Source: Streptococcus oralis (GTDB lineage Bacteria; Bacillota; Bacilli; Lactobacillales; Streptococcaceae). Taken from it: a stretch of 64,000 bases of DNA. Positions 27,809-36,837 of this stretch are shown one piece after another (the first letter of the stretch is position 1; each line of letters starts with the position of its first letter). Location: contig NZ_CP019562.1 of the NCBI RefSeq assembly GCF_001983955.1, positions 62,001-126,000 of the forward strand, read 5' to 3'. The notes under the pieces are model-generated. The model searched no databases and was not told the DNA's origin. It worked only from the letters and a program-made list of their open reading frames with translations. Both the position numbers and the translations under genes were made by a program.

Positions 27809-28512
27809 TGCGGTATATTACAGTAGAGGACTTGTCTTTCTATTATGACAAGGAACCTGTCCTCGAGCATATCAACTACAGTGTTGATAGTGGGGAGTTT
27901 GTCACCCTGACTGGTGAAAATGGGGCTGCCAAGACGACTCTTATCAAGGCGAGTCTAGGCATCTTGCAGCCGAGATTTGGCAAGGTAACCATCTCAAAGA
28001 CAAATACTCATGGGAAAAAGCTTAGGATAGCCTATCTTCCCCAGCAGATAGCCAGTTTTAATGCTGGCTTTCCAAGTACGGTTTATGAATTTGTCAAGTC
28101 GGGTCGCTATCCGCGAAAGGGCTGGTTCCGTCGTTTGAATGCCCACGATGAGGAGCATATCAAGGCTAGTCTAGACTCAGTTGGTATGTGGGAACACCGT
28201 GATAAACGGATTGGTTCCCTCTCTGGTGGGCAAAAGCAACGAGCAGTGATTGCTCGGATGTTTGCTTCTGACCCAGATATCTTTGTCTTGGATGAGCCGA
28301 CAACAGGGATGGATGCAGGGAGCAAAAATGAATTTTACGAACTCATGCACCACAGTGCTCATCACCATGGCAAGGCTGTTTTGATGATTACCCATGACCC
28401 TGAGGAAGTCAAGGACTATGCGGATCGCAATATTCATCTAGTTCGTAACCAAGATTCGCCATGGCGTTGTTTCAACGTTCACGAAAGCGACCAGGAGGTG
28501 GAGCATGCTTAG
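27808..28512 (+). CDS. adcC: AdcC, ATPase of the zinc importer
   Basis: A 234-residue ABC ATPase. Walker A reads [10 protein letters not shown] with Ala in place of the usual second Gly (GAGKTT); this is also how I remember the pneumococcal homologue. The Q-loop is YLPQQI, signature LSGGQKQR, Walker [14 protein letters not shown], and the switch His is in MITHDPEEV. The C-terminus is Asp/His-rich. It powers AdcB with zinc delivered by AdcA. It overlaps adcB by 8 bases. Confidence 0.95.
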   Translation: MRYITVEDLSFYYDKEPVLEHINYSVDSGEFVTLTGENGAAKTTLIKASLGILQPRFGKVTISKTNTHGKKLRIAYLPQQIASFNAGFPSTVYEFVKSGRYPRKGWFRRLNAHDEEHIKASLDSVGMWEHRDKRIGSLSGGQKQRAVIARMFASDPDIFVLDEPTTGMDAGSKNEFYELMHHSAHHHGKAVLMITHDPEEVKDYADRNIHLVRNQDSPWRCFNVHESDQEVEHA

Positions 28513-29311
28513 TTTGTTATCCTATGACTTTATGCAGCGAGCCTTTTTGGCTGTCATTGCCATGAGTCTCTTTTCTCCAGTTCTTGGGACCTTCCTTATC
28601 TTACGTCGTCAGAGTCTCATGAGCGACACCCTCAGTCACGTTTCTCTATCAGGGGTAGCCTTTGGTCTGGTTTTAGGAATTTCTCCAACGATTTCAACCA
28701 TTGCTATTGTCTTGATTGCAGCGGTTTTTCTGGAGTATCTCCGTACGGTTTACAAGAACTTTATGGAAATCGGGACTGCCATCCTCATGTCGACAGGGCT
28801 TGCAGTCTCCCTTATCGTGATGAGTAAGGGGAAAAGTTCGAGTTCCATGAGTCTGGATCAATACCTCTTTGGTTCGATTGTGACCATTAGCCAGGAGCAG
28901 GTGATATTCCTCTTTGCCATTGCTGCGGTCGTTTTGCTCTTGACTTTCTTATTCTTACGTCCCATGTACATCCTGACTTTTGATGAGGACACGGCCTTTG
29001 TGGATGGCTTGCCAGTTCGTACCATGTCTATCCTCTTTAACATGGTGACAGGGGTGGCGATTGCCCTTATGATTCCTGCAGCAGGAGCTCTTCTGGTGTC
29101 GACTATTATGGTCTTGCCGGCTAGTATTGCCCTTCGTCTGGGGAAAAACTTTAAATCCGTTATGTTACTAGCCAGCGCTATTGGTTTTTTGGGAATGGTG
29201 GCAGGACTTTATATTTCCTACTATGCGGAAACACCTGCCAGCGCTAGTATCACCATTATCTTTGTAGCTGTCTTTTTGTTAGTCAGTCTATTGAAACGTT
29301 TTATCAAATAG
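28505..29311 (+). CDS. adcB: AdcB, zinc ABC permease
   Basis: A 268-residue ABC-3 family permease with about eight membrane spans. Typical segments are [22 protein letters not shown] near the N-terminus, which in this family carries conserved Asp and His residues at the substrate path, and [20 protein letters not shown] in the second half. It begins inside the end of adcC and is followed 9 bases later by adcA, so the importer is encoded contiguously. Confidence 0.95.
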   Translation: MLSLLSYDFMQRAFLAVIAMSLFSPVLGTFLILRRQSLMSDTLSHVSLSGVAFGLVLGISPTISTIAIVLIAAVFLEYLRTVYKNFMEIGTAILMSTGLAVSLIVMSKGKSSSSMSLDQYLFGSIVTISQEQVIFLFAIAAVVLLLTFLFLRPMYILTFDEDTAFVDGLPVRTMSILFNMVTGVAIALMIPAAGALLVSTIMVLPASIALRLGKNFKSVMLLASAIGFLGMVAGLYISYYAETPASASITIIFVAVFLLVSLLKRFIK

Positions 29312-29320
29312 GAGAATGAA

Positions 29321-30826
29321 ATGAAAAAACTGAGCTTACTACTAGCTAGTCTATGTGCCTTGTTTTTAGTGGCTTGTTCCAATCAAAAACAGGCAGATGG
29401 GAAGCTAAATATCGTGACAACCTTTTACCCTGTCTACGAATTTACCAAGCAAGTCGCAGGAGATACTGCTAATGTAGAACTCCTCATCGGTGCTGGTACA
29501 GAACCTCATGAATACGAACCGTCTGCCAAGGCAGTTGCCAAAATCCAAGACGCAGATACCTTTGTCTATGAAAATGAAAATATGGAAACATGGGTTCCTA
29601 AATTGCTAGAATCCTTGGATAAGAAAAAGGTGAAAATCATCAAGGCGACAGGTGATATGCTCCTCTTGCCAGGTGGTGAGGAAGAAGAGGAAGGGCATGA
29701 TCATGACGGTGAGGGTCACCATCACGACTACGATCCCCATGTTTGGCTTTCACCAGCACGCGCCATCAAACTGGTAGAGCATATCCGTGACAGCTTGTCA
29801 GCAGATTATCCTGATAAAAAAGAGACTTTTGAGAAGAATGCAGCTGCCTATATTGAAAAATTGCAAGCATTGGATAAGGCCTACACAGATGGCTTGTCTC
29901 AAGCCAAACAAAAGAGCTTTGTGACCCAGCACGCTGCCTTTAACTACCTTGCCTTGGACTACGGTCTCAAGCAAGTATCCATCTCAGGTCTCTCACCAGA
30001 TGCAGAACCATCAGCAGCACGTTTGGCAGAATTGACCGAGTATATCAAGAAAAACAAGATTTCTTATATCTACTTTGAAGAAAATGCCTCACAAGCCCTC
30101 GCCAATACACTTTCAAAAGAAACAGGTGTCAAACTAGATGTGCTCAATCCGCTAGAAAGTCTGACAGAAGAAGCAACCAAGGCTGGTGAGGACTATATCT
30201 CCGTGATGGAGAAAAACCTCAAGGCTTTGAAACAAACAACGGACCAAGAAGGACCAGAAATCGAGCCAGAGAAGGAAGAAAACACCAAGACAGTTCACAA
30301 TGGTTACTTTGAGGATGCAGATGTCAAAGATCGTACCTTGAGTGACTATGTTGGCAACTGGCAGTCGGTCTATCCTTTCCTTGAGGATGGAACTTTTGAT
30401 CAAGTCTTTGACTACAAGGCTAAGTTGACTGGCAAGATGACCAAGGATGAGTACAAGGCCTACTATAGAAAAGGCTATCAGACAGATGTGACCAAAATCA
30501 ACATCACGGACAACACTATGGAATTTGTTCAAGGTGGCCAAAGCAAGAAATTCACCTATAAGTATGTCGGCAAGAAAATCTTGACTTATAAGAAAGGCAA
30601 TCGTGGCGTGCGCTTCCTCTTTGAAGCAACAGATGCGGACGCTGGACAGTTCAAGTACGTTCAGTTTAGTGACCACAATATCGCCCCAGTCAAGGCAGAA
30701 CATTTCCATATCTTCTTTGGAGGTACTAGCCAAGAAGCCCTCTTTGAAGAGATGGATAACTGGCCAACCTACTACCCAGATAACCTATCTGGCCAAGAAA
30801 TCGCCCAAGAAATGTTGGCGCATTGA
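29321..30826 (+). CDS. adcA: AdcA, zinc-binding lipoprotein with ZinT domain
   Basis: A 501-residue two-domain binding protein. Lipobox LFLVAC gives a lipidated Cys. The ZnuA-type domain (about 28-310) has GTEPHEYEPS, the His-rich loop with HDHDGEGHHHDYDPHVW and QHAAFNYLA, which supply the zinc ligands. A C-terminal ZinT/YodA domain (about 325-501) starts near YFEDADVKDRTLSDYVGNWQ and ends with the His motif AEHFHIFFGG. The two-domain form is usual for streptococcal AdcA. Captures zinc outside and hands it to AdcB. Last gene of the operon. Confidence 0.96.
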   Translation: MKKLSLLLASLCALFLVACSNQKQADGKLNIVTTFYPVYEFTKQVAGDTANVELLIGAGTEPHEYEPSAKAVAKIQDADTFVYENENMETWVPKLLESLDKKKVKIIKATGDMLLLPGGEEEEEGHDHDGEGHHHDYDPHVWLSPARAIKLVEHIRDSLSADYPDKKETFEKNAAAYIEKLQALDKAYTDGLSQAKQKSFVTQHAAFNYLALDYGLKQVSISGLSPDAEPSAARLAELTEYIKKNKISYIYFEENASQALANTLSKETGVKLDVLNPLESLTEEATKAGEDYISVMEKNLKALKQTTDQEGPEIEPEKEENTKTVHNGYFEDADVKDRTLSDYVGNWQSVYPFLEDGTFDQVFDYKAKLTGKMTKDEYKAYYRKGYQTDVTKINITDNTMEFVQGGQSKKFTYKYVGKKILTYKKGNRGVRFLFEATDADAGQFKYVQFSDHNIAPVKAEHFHIFFGGTSQEALFEEMDNWPTYYPDNLSGQEIAQEMLAH

Positions 30827-30836
30827 TGCAAGAGAG

Positions 30837-30862
30837 AATCCCGCAAATCTGCGGGATTTTTT
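30837..30862 (+). terminator. adc operon terminator
   Basis: AATCCCGCA-AATC-TGCGGGATT followed by TTTT. Confidence 0.92.
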
Positions 30863-31090
30863 ACTGGAAATGATTAGGTTGTTAGGTATTATAGTACCAC
30901 AGTTGTGCTGTTCACAATGTGATAAAAAGGTCATTTTCTACTGGCTGATTCTCACTAGCTGGCGAATGCAAAAGCTACGATTGTACAAATTATAGAATCT
31001 TTTCAGGGGATTTAGGAAGGGAGCTTAGTCATATTGACGCTGCTATCGCTTTTTGTTATAGTCAAAGAGAGAGCGGTCTGGAACAATAGT

Positions 31091-31111
31091 TTATTCACAG
31101 TCTGTGGATAA
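31091..31111. repeat. DnaA-box-like inverted pair, copy 1
   Basis: TTATTCACA and TGTGGATAA facing each other across GTC. Arms of ten bases pair with one mismatch. Same design as the copy at 31288. Confidence 0.6.
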
Positions 31112-31287
31112 GTCTAGGGGAAAATGACATACAACTCAGGGTGTTGAAGTATCCTGAAAATAGTTCCGTATGTTAGTGAATTTCTGGAAAGCTAGTATAA
31201 ACCTTAGTACAGAGCTATTTGACAAAGGGCTGTTTAGGGTGACAGGTGAGCTAGAGACTGAAAAAACTAGTTTTTAGGTATGTTTTC

Positions 31288-31308
31288 TTATCCACAAGTT
31301 GTGGATAA
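31288..31308. repeat. DnaA-box-like inverted pair, copy 2
   Basis: TTATCCACA and TGTGGATAA across AGT; perfect ten-base arms around a single central G. Each half is a consensus DnaA box. A weaker TGTGAACAA follows at 31312. Confidence 0.65.
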
Positions 31309-31336
31309 CTTTGTGAACAAGAGAAAGAGATACGAG

Positions 31337-33019
31337 ATGATGACGAACATAAAACCACATGGAGCATTACCAAGTCAGGCCCAGCTAGTTTATTTAGAGG
31401 ATAAACTAGCTGCCTTTATCCATTTTGGTCCCAATACCTTTTATGACCAAGAATGGGGAAGTGGGCAAGAGGATCCCAAGCGTTTTAACCCGACCAAGTT
31501 GGATGCGCGTGAATGGGTTCGAGTGCTTAAAGAAACGGGTTTTAAAAAGCTGATTTTGGTAGTTAAGCACCACGATGGTTTTGTGCTCTATCCGACAGCA
31601 CATACAGATTATTCGGTCAAGGCTAGCCCTTGGAGGGATGGAAAGGGGGACTTGCTCCTTGAAGTTTCCCAGGCTGCAACTGAGTTTGACATGGATATGG
31701 GGGTTTATTTATCTCCTTGGGATGTCCATAGTCCCTTCTATCATGTGGACCGAGAAGCAGACTACAATGCCTATTATCTGGCTCAGTTGAAGGAAATCTT
31801 ATCAAATCCTGACTATGGGAATGCTGGTAAGTTCGCTGAGGTTTGGATGGATGGTGCTCGAGGGGAAGGGGCCCAGCAGGTCAACTATGAGTTTGAGAAT
31901 TGGTTTGAAACCATTCGTGACTTGCAGGGCGATTGTTTGATTTTCTCAACTGAAGGAACTAGTATTCGCTGGATTGGGAATGAACGAGGCTATGCAGGGA
32001 ATCCCTTGTGGCAAAAGGTCAAGCCAGACCAGTTGGGGACAGAGGCGGAATTAGATTATCTACAGCACGGAGACCCCTTTGGGACGCTATTTTCAATCGG
32101 TGAGGCAGATGTTTCTCTTCGGCCGGGCTGGTTTTACCATGAGGATCAGGACCCCAAGTCTCTCGAGGAATTGGTCGAAATCTACTTTCACTCGGTGGGT
32201 CGGGGTACACCTCTCTTACTCAATATTCCGCCAAACCAAGATGGACTCTTTGACGAAAAGGATATCCAGCGTCTCTATGAATTTGCTGCCTACCGTGACG
32301 AGCTCTATAAAGAGGATTTGGCTTTGGGAGCCAAGGTATCTGGTCCTGCTCTATCACCAGACTATGCCTGTCATCATCTGACAGATGGGCTGGAGGCTAG
32401 TTCTTGGGCAAGTGATGCAGAGTTGCCAATCCAATTAGAGCTCGATTTAGGGGCACTTAAAACTTTTGATGTGATTGAGTTAAGAGAAGATTTGAAGTTG
32501 GGGCAACGCATCGCTGCTTTTCATGTTCAGGTAGAGTTGGATGGTGTCTGGCAGGAGTTTGGTTCTGGTTATACTGTTGGCTACAAACGTCTCTTACGAG
32601 GATCAGTCGTTGAGGCGCAGAAGATACGTGTGACCATTACAGAGGCACAGGCTTTGCCTTTGTTAACCAAGATTTCACTCTATAAAACACCTACCTTGTC
32701 GAAAAAAGAAGCTGTTCAGCAACTAGAGTTTTCAGAAAAAAGTCTGGCTGTGACCAAGGGAGAAAATGTCCACTTTACAGTGAAGCGCATAGAATTTAGC
32801 AGTCCTTTAGAAGCTAAGATTTCGATTCAACCAGGGACAGGTGTGCATGGTGTCGCCTATCGGGACGAGATTCAAGTCCTTACGTTTCAAGCTGGTGAGA
32901 CTGAAAAAAGGCTAACGCTACCAACCTTGTATTTTGCAGGAGATAAAAGCTTAGATTTTTATCTGAATTTGACAGTAGATGGTCAGCTGGTTGACCAGCT
33001 TCAGGTCCAAGTTTCATAA
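31337..33019 (+). CDS. Alpha-L-fucosidase, GH29
   Basis: A 560-residue glycoside hydrolase without a signal peptide. The start at 31337 (MMTNIKPHGALPSQAQ) is used; the extension to 31280 would run through the palindrome. Catalytic domain about 10-340: FIHFGPNTFYDQEWG, VVKHHDGFVLYPT and the nucleophile Asp in EVWMDGARGEG. The C-terminal region (about 345-560) is beta-rich and begins with a discoidin-like fold (DGLEASSWASDAELPIQLEL). GH29 enzymes of this type remove alpha-1,3/4-fucose from Lewis-type glycans. Cytoplasmic location and neighbours suggest it acts on imported oligosaccharides. Exact linkage is inferred. Confidence 0.9.
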   Translation: MMTNIKPHGALPSQAQLVYLEDKLAAFIHFGPNTFYDQEWGSGQEDPKRFNPTKLDAREWVRVLKETGFKKLILVVKHHDGFVLYPTAHTDYSVKASPWRDGKGDLLLEVSQAATEFDMDMGVYLSPWDVHSPFYHVDREADYNAYYLAQLKEILSNPDYGNAGKFAEVWMDGARGEGAQQVNYEFENWFETIRDLQGDCLIFSTEGTSIRWIGNERGYAGNPLWQKVKPDQLGTEAELDYLQHGDPFGTLFSIGEADVSLRPGWFYHEDQDPKSLEELVEIYFHSVGRGTPLLLNIPPNQDGLFDEKDIQRLYEFAAYRDELYKEDLALGAKVSGPALSPDYACHHLTDGLEASSWASDAELPIQLELDLGALKTFDVIELREDLKLGQRIAAFHVQVELDGVWQEFGSGYTVGYKRLLRGSVVEAQKIRVTITEAQALPLLTKISLYKTPTLSKKEAVQQLEFSEKSLAVTKGENVHFTVKRIEFSSPLEAKISIQPGTGVHGVAYRDEIQVLTFQAGETEKRLTLPTLYFAGDKSLDFYLNLTVDGQLVDQLQVQVS

Positions 33020-33022
33020 AAG

Positions 33023-33054
33023 AAGAACCTTTGCGCGATGCAAAGGTTCTTTTG
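33023..33054. terminator. Bidirectional terminator, GH29 / GH92
   Basis: AAGAACCTTTGC-GCGAT-GCAAAGGTTCTTTT between convergent genes; a 12-bp stem with runs on both sides. Confidence 0.9.
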
Positions 33055-33055
33055 G

Positions 33056-35143
33056 TTATGAGTGATTTGGCAACCAGCTAAGTGTAAAGGTTAGTTGCTC
33101 AGCTTTCAAGAGGTCTTGGTGTTGAATGCTAGATACTATGGTCTTGTCCAATCGGCATTCTTTGACAAAGTTGAAATGGCTGTGGTTTTGCTCGGCATGG
33201 ATATCCAGCCATTTATTTTTCTTAGCTAGGTAGATACGGAGATGGTCAAAGAGAGGAATTCCGAGATCGTAACTTGGTTTGCCTGGACAGGTCGGGTAGA
33301 ATCCAAGAGCTGACCAGATATACCAAGCAGAGAGACTGCCATTGTCCTCATCGCCAGGATAGGCTTCCCAGCTTGGGTGAAAGGCTTTCTGACGCAAGGT
33401 TTTGATGAGTAGAGCAGTGTAGTCAGGGTAGTCGCTGTAGCGAAAGAGATAAGGGATGTGGAAGCTCGGTTGGTTGGAAATGGCGATTTGCCCAAAAGGA
33501 GCGGTAGCCATCTCGCTCATCTCGTGAATCTCGTAACCATAGCCGGTGGTTTCAAAGAGAGGAGCGTCCTGACAGGCTTTCAATAGATAATTGCTGAAGG
33601 CTTCTTTTCCACCCATAAGCTGGATTAAGCCTGGGATGTCGTGGAGGACGCCTAAAGTCGCTTGAATGGCAGAGCATTCGGCGTAGTCGCGTCCCCAACT
33701 ATAAGGGGAGAAGTCAGGACGGAAGTTGCCTTGGCTGTCTCGCGCACGCATGTAACCTGTCTCAGCGTCAAATAGATGCTTGTAATTTTGTGACGAAGCC
33801 TTATAAGTCTGGGCGATGTCATTCTGATCAAGTTTTTCGGCACAGCTGGCGATACAAAAATCGCTATAGGCGTAGTCAAGGGTGTGACTGACACTTTCGT
33901 GGTGGTCGGTAGAGAGGTAGCCCAGTTCTTGGTATTGGGCTAGTCCGTGGCGGCCATTGATGCCGAGAGGGTCGGACTTGCTGGCTGTTTCAAGCATAGC
34001 CTGGAGGAGTTCTTCTTCTAGGTCGGGGGCCATGTCCTTGCAGGCGCTATCTGCGATAATGCCATCTAGCAGGGTACCAGGCATCATGCCACGTTCATCT
34101 GGGGCCAGCCATTTTGGCAGGAAACCAGTATCGCGGTAGCTATTGAGGAAACCTTCTAGAAAGCGGTGATAGTGTTCCGGTATGACAAGCGCAAAGAGGG
34201 GGAAGGTGGTGCGGAAGGTATCCCAGAAGCCATTGTTGCTAAAGAGGACGCCGGGCTTGACAGTACCAGTAGCCAGATCCATGTGGATGGCTTGCCCTGA
34301 CTCGTTCACTTCATAAAAAGTCTGCGGGAAGAGGAAGATTCTGTAGAGGCAGTGGTCAAAGAAGGTTCGGTCAGCTTCTCCTGTTTCTAGCACATCAAAA
34401 CGATGGAGGAGATTTTCCCAGTCCGCTTTCGCATTTACTTTACAGCTGTCAAAGTCCTTTTGAGATAGATTAAGCAGAGCTTGAGAAGGCGATATGAAAG
34501 AAGTTGCTAGTTGAATCTCTGCTTGACTGCTTGCTAAGTCAATTCGCCAGTCTTCACCTTCTTGGCTGACAGCAAGAATATCCGTATTTATTTGCAGGAC
34601 TGTGAACAGTATCAGTGGATTTTTGTTGGTCTCAGTTTTACCTTCTTGTCGCAGGGCAAGAGTTCGATTATCTACTTGCTCTACATTCAGTTCATCTGCT
34701 GCGTGAAGGTAGAGGGAGAGGGCTTTACCTTGCTTTTGCTCCAAACGAATAGAAGCACCGTAGCAAGTCGGAGTAAGCTGGCTTTCAATCTGATAGCGCA
34801 GAGAAAAGAGTTTCAAATAGTGAGGCTGGAAGCAAGCTTTATCTATATCATAAGAAGACTGGCGGTGAAAGAGACTATCTCCGCCCAGTTGACCGGTGAC
34901 AGGTGTCAGAAGCAGCCAAGAATAGTCGCCAATCCAAGGACTGGGCTGGTGGGTCAATCGAATCCCTTGAAAGATGGGCAGATGTGGTTCGAAAAACCAA
35001 GCTCCCTCCTGGTCACTGGTCTGGGGCACAAAATAATTCATCCCAAAAGGCACGCCCGTGTAAGGCAGGGTATTCCCCCGAGAAAAGGCATGCTTGCTAG
35101 CAGTCCCAAAGCGGGTATCAATGGTTTCAAGTAGTGGTTTCAT
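33056..35143 (-). CDS. Alpha-mannosidase, GH92
   Basis: A 695-residue calcium-dependent inverting exo-alpha-mannosidase. Family marks: FGTASKHAFSRGNTLPYTGV at the N-terminus, GFWDTFRTTFPLFALV, and the hallmark YPGDEDNGSLSAWYIWSALG followed by FYPTCPG near residue 600. No signal peptide, so it should act inside the cell on imported N-glycan fragments, probably alpha-1,2-linked mannose as in the pneumococcal homologue. A good ribosome site AAAGGAAAG precedes the start. It is divergent from the GH125 gene across 172 bases, which must carry both promoters. Confidence 0.93.
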   Translation of the reverse strand: MKPLLETIDTRFGTASKHAFSRGNTLPYTGVPFGMNYFVPQTSDQEGAWFFEPHLPIFQGIRLTHQPSPWIGDYSWLLLTPVTGQLGGDSLFHRQSSYDIDKACFQPHYLKLFSLRYQIESQLTPTCYGASIRLEQKQGKALSLYLHAADELNVEQVDNRTLALRQEGKTETNKNPLILFTVLQINTDILAVSQEGEDWRIDLASSQAEIQLATSFISPSQALLNLSQKDFDSCKVNAKADWENLLHRFDVLETGEADRTFFDHCLYRIFLFPQTFYEVNESGQAIHMDLATGTVKPGVLFSNNGFWDTFRTTFPLFALVIPEHYHRFLEGFLNSYRDTGFLPKWLAPDERGMMPGTLLDGIIADSACKDMAPDLEEELLQAMLETASKSDPLGINGRHGLAQYQELGYLSTDHHESVSHTLDYAYSDFCIASCAEKLDQNDIAQTYKASSQNYKHLFDAETGYMRARDSQGNFRPDFSPYSWGRDYAECSAIQATLGVLHDIPGLIQLMGGKEAFSNYLLKACQDAPLFETTGYGYEIHEMSEMATAPFGQIAISNQPSFHIPYLFRYSDYPDYTALLIKTLRQKAFHPSWEAYPGDEDNGSLSAWYIWSALGFYPTCPGKPSYDLGIPLFDHLRIYLAKKNKWLDIHAEQNHSHFNFVKECRLDKTIVSSIQHQDLLKAEQLTFTLSWLPNHS

Positions 35144-35315
35144 AGTCTTTCCTTTAGCTGTTTTCCTACATTATATCAGAAAAAGAGTGCCTTTAGATAT
35201 GGCGTTCGAAAGTAAGCAATTTTGTAGAAAAATGACTATCATTTGTGTATGTATTTTCTGTCTCAAAAACTATATACTGAAAATGAAAATCTGTTTGAAA
35301 GAGGCAAAATAGTTT

Positions 35316-36596
35316 ATGGTTTATTCGAAAGAAATTGTTAGAGAATGGCTGGATGAAGTAGCAGAGCGGGCTAAGGACCATCCAGAGTGGGTAGATGTTT
35401 TCGAGCGTTGCTACACAGACACCTTGGACAATACGGTTGAAATCCTAGAAGATGGCTCAACTTTTGTATTGACAGGGGATATTCCTGCGATGTGGCTTCG
35501 GGATTCGACAGCCCAACTCAGACCCTATCTTCATGTGGCTAAAAGAGATGCCCTCCTGCGTCAGACCATTGCTGGTTTGGTCAAGCGTCAGATGACCTTG
35601 GTGCTCAAGGATCCTTATGCCAACTCTTTTAACATTGAGGAAAACTGGAAGGGACACCACGAGACCGATCACACAGACCTGAATGGTTGGATTTGGGAAC
35701 GCAAGTATGAGGTGGACTCTCTTTGCTATCCTTTGCAGTTGGCTTATCTCCTCTGGAAAGAGACTGGTGAGACTAGTCAGTTTGATGAGACTTTTGTCGC
35801 AGCGACCAAGGAAATTCTTCATCTGTGGACGGTGGAACAAGACCACAAGAACTCTCCTTATCGTTTTGTTCGAGATACAGACCGCAAGGAAGATACTCTG
35901 GTAAATGATGGCTTTGGACCTGATTTTGCAGTGACTGGTATGACCTGGTCAGCCTTTCGCCCGAGTGATGACTGCTGCCAGTATAGCTACTTGATTCCGT
36001 CCAATATGTTTGTAGTAGTAGTCTTGGGTTATGTCCAAGAAATCTTTGCAGAACTAGACCTAGCTGATAGCGAGAGTGTCATTGCAGATGCTAAGCGTCT
36101 CCAGTCTGAAATCCAAGAAGGAATCGAAAACTACGCTTACACCACCAACAGCAAGGGTGAAAAGATTTACGCCTTTGAAGTGGATGGTTTAGGAAATGCC
36201 AGCATCATGGACGATCCAAATGTACCAAGTTTGCTGGCTGCGCCTTATCTGGGCTATTGCGACATTGAAGACGAAGTGTATCAAGCTACACGCCGCACTA
36301 TTCTGAGCCCTGAAAATCCATATTTCTACCAAGGGAAATACGCTAGCGGTCTCGGAAGTTCTCATACCTTCTATCGCTATATCTGGCCCATTGCCCTTTC
36401 TATCCAAGGCTTGACAACAAGAGATAAGGCAGAGAAAAAATTCTTGCTCGATCAGCTGGTTGCTTGCGATGGTGGTACAGGTGTTATGCACGAAAGCTTC
36501 CACGTGGACGACCCAACGCTTTACTCTCGTGAATGGTTCTCTTGGGCCAACATGATGTTCTGTGAATTGGTCTTGGATTACCTGGATATTCGCTAA
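35316..36596 (+). CDS. Exo-alpha-1,6-mannosidase, GH125
   Basis: A 426-residue GH125 enzyme. Conserved segments include FVLTGDIPAMWLRDSTAQLR, the general acid Asp in SAFRPSDDCCQYSY and the base Glu in GTGVMHESFHVDDP. GH125 removes non-reducing alpha-1,6-mannose. There is no secretion signal. GAAAGAGG serves as ribosome site. Its stop codon coincides with the first bases of a BOX repeat. With GH92 and GH38 it forms a complete mannose-trimming set. Confidence 0.93.
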   Translation: MVYSKEIVREWLDEVAERAKDHPEWVDVFERCYTDTLDNTVEILEDGSTFVLTGDIPAMWLRDSTAQLRPYLHVAKRDALLRQTIAGLVKRQMTLVLKDPYANSFNIEENWKGHHETDHTDLNGWIWERKYEVDSLCYPLQLAYLLWKETGETSQFDETFVAATKEILHLWTVEQDHKNSPYRFVRDTDRKEDTLVNDGFGPDFAVTGMTWSAFRPSDDCCQYSYLIPSNMFVVVVLGYVQEIFAELDLADSESVIADAKRLQSEIQEGIENYAYTTNSKGEKIYAFEVDGLGNASIMDDPNVPSLLAAPYLGYCDIEDEVYQATRRTILSPENPYFYQGKYASGLGSSHTFYRYIWPIALSIQGLTTRDKAEKKFLLDQLVACDGGTGVMHESFHVDDPTLYSREWFSWANMMFCELVLDYLDIR

Positions 36597-36746
36597 TACT
36601 CTTCGAAAATCTCTTCAAACCACGTCAGCTTCGCCTTGCCGTAGGTATGGTTACTGACTTCATCAGTTCTATCCACAACCTCAAAGCAGTGCTTTGAGCA
36701 GACTGCGGCTAGCTTCCTAGTTTGCTCTTTGATTTTCATTGAGTAT
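36596..36746 (+). repeat. BOX element (boxA-boxB-boxC)
   Basis: A 151-base copy of the pneumococcal/mitis-group BOX repeat. It starts ATACTCTTCGAAAATCTC, contains the complement of the well-known BOX-PCR target (CGTCAGCTTCGCCTTGCCGT), a boxB-like hairpin (CTCAAAGCAGTGCTTTGAG), and ends CATTGAGTAT. BOX is a non-autonomous mobile repeat that folds as RNA and can affect expression of neighbours. The first bases overlap the stop of the GH125 gene, and the element separates it from GH38. Confidence 0.92.
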
Positions 36747-36837
36747 AAGGAGCGCGCTTTAGTTTCACCGATTCGTGTCAGAATCACACCTTTACATTTA
36801 AAACGTTAAAATTTAAATTTAGAATGAGGTTTTACTC

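Larger units (their letters stand above)
30863..31336 (+). other. Non-coding stretch between adcA and the fucosidase
   Basis: 474 bases without a supported gene; short frames lack ribosome sites. The notable content is two near-identical palindromes at 31091-31111 and 31288-31308. The second lies 29 bases before the fucosidase start codon. No convincing -35/-10 pair was fixed, though TTGACA near 31229 is a possible -35. Confidence 0.5.

Noticed and set aside
31280..31336. Upstream extension of the fucosidase by 19 residues
   Set aside because: It would translate the palindromic box pair. The start at 31337 gives the family-like N-terminus.
30863..31336. A second replication origin because of DnaA boxes
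   Set aside because: There is no dnaA or dnaN nearby, no A/T-rich unwinding region beside the boxes, and only two strong pairs. A titration or operator site is more plausible.
36751..36837. AAAACGTTAAAA before GH38 as a cre site
   Set aside because: It has the central CG but misses the TG and CA ends required by the consensus.
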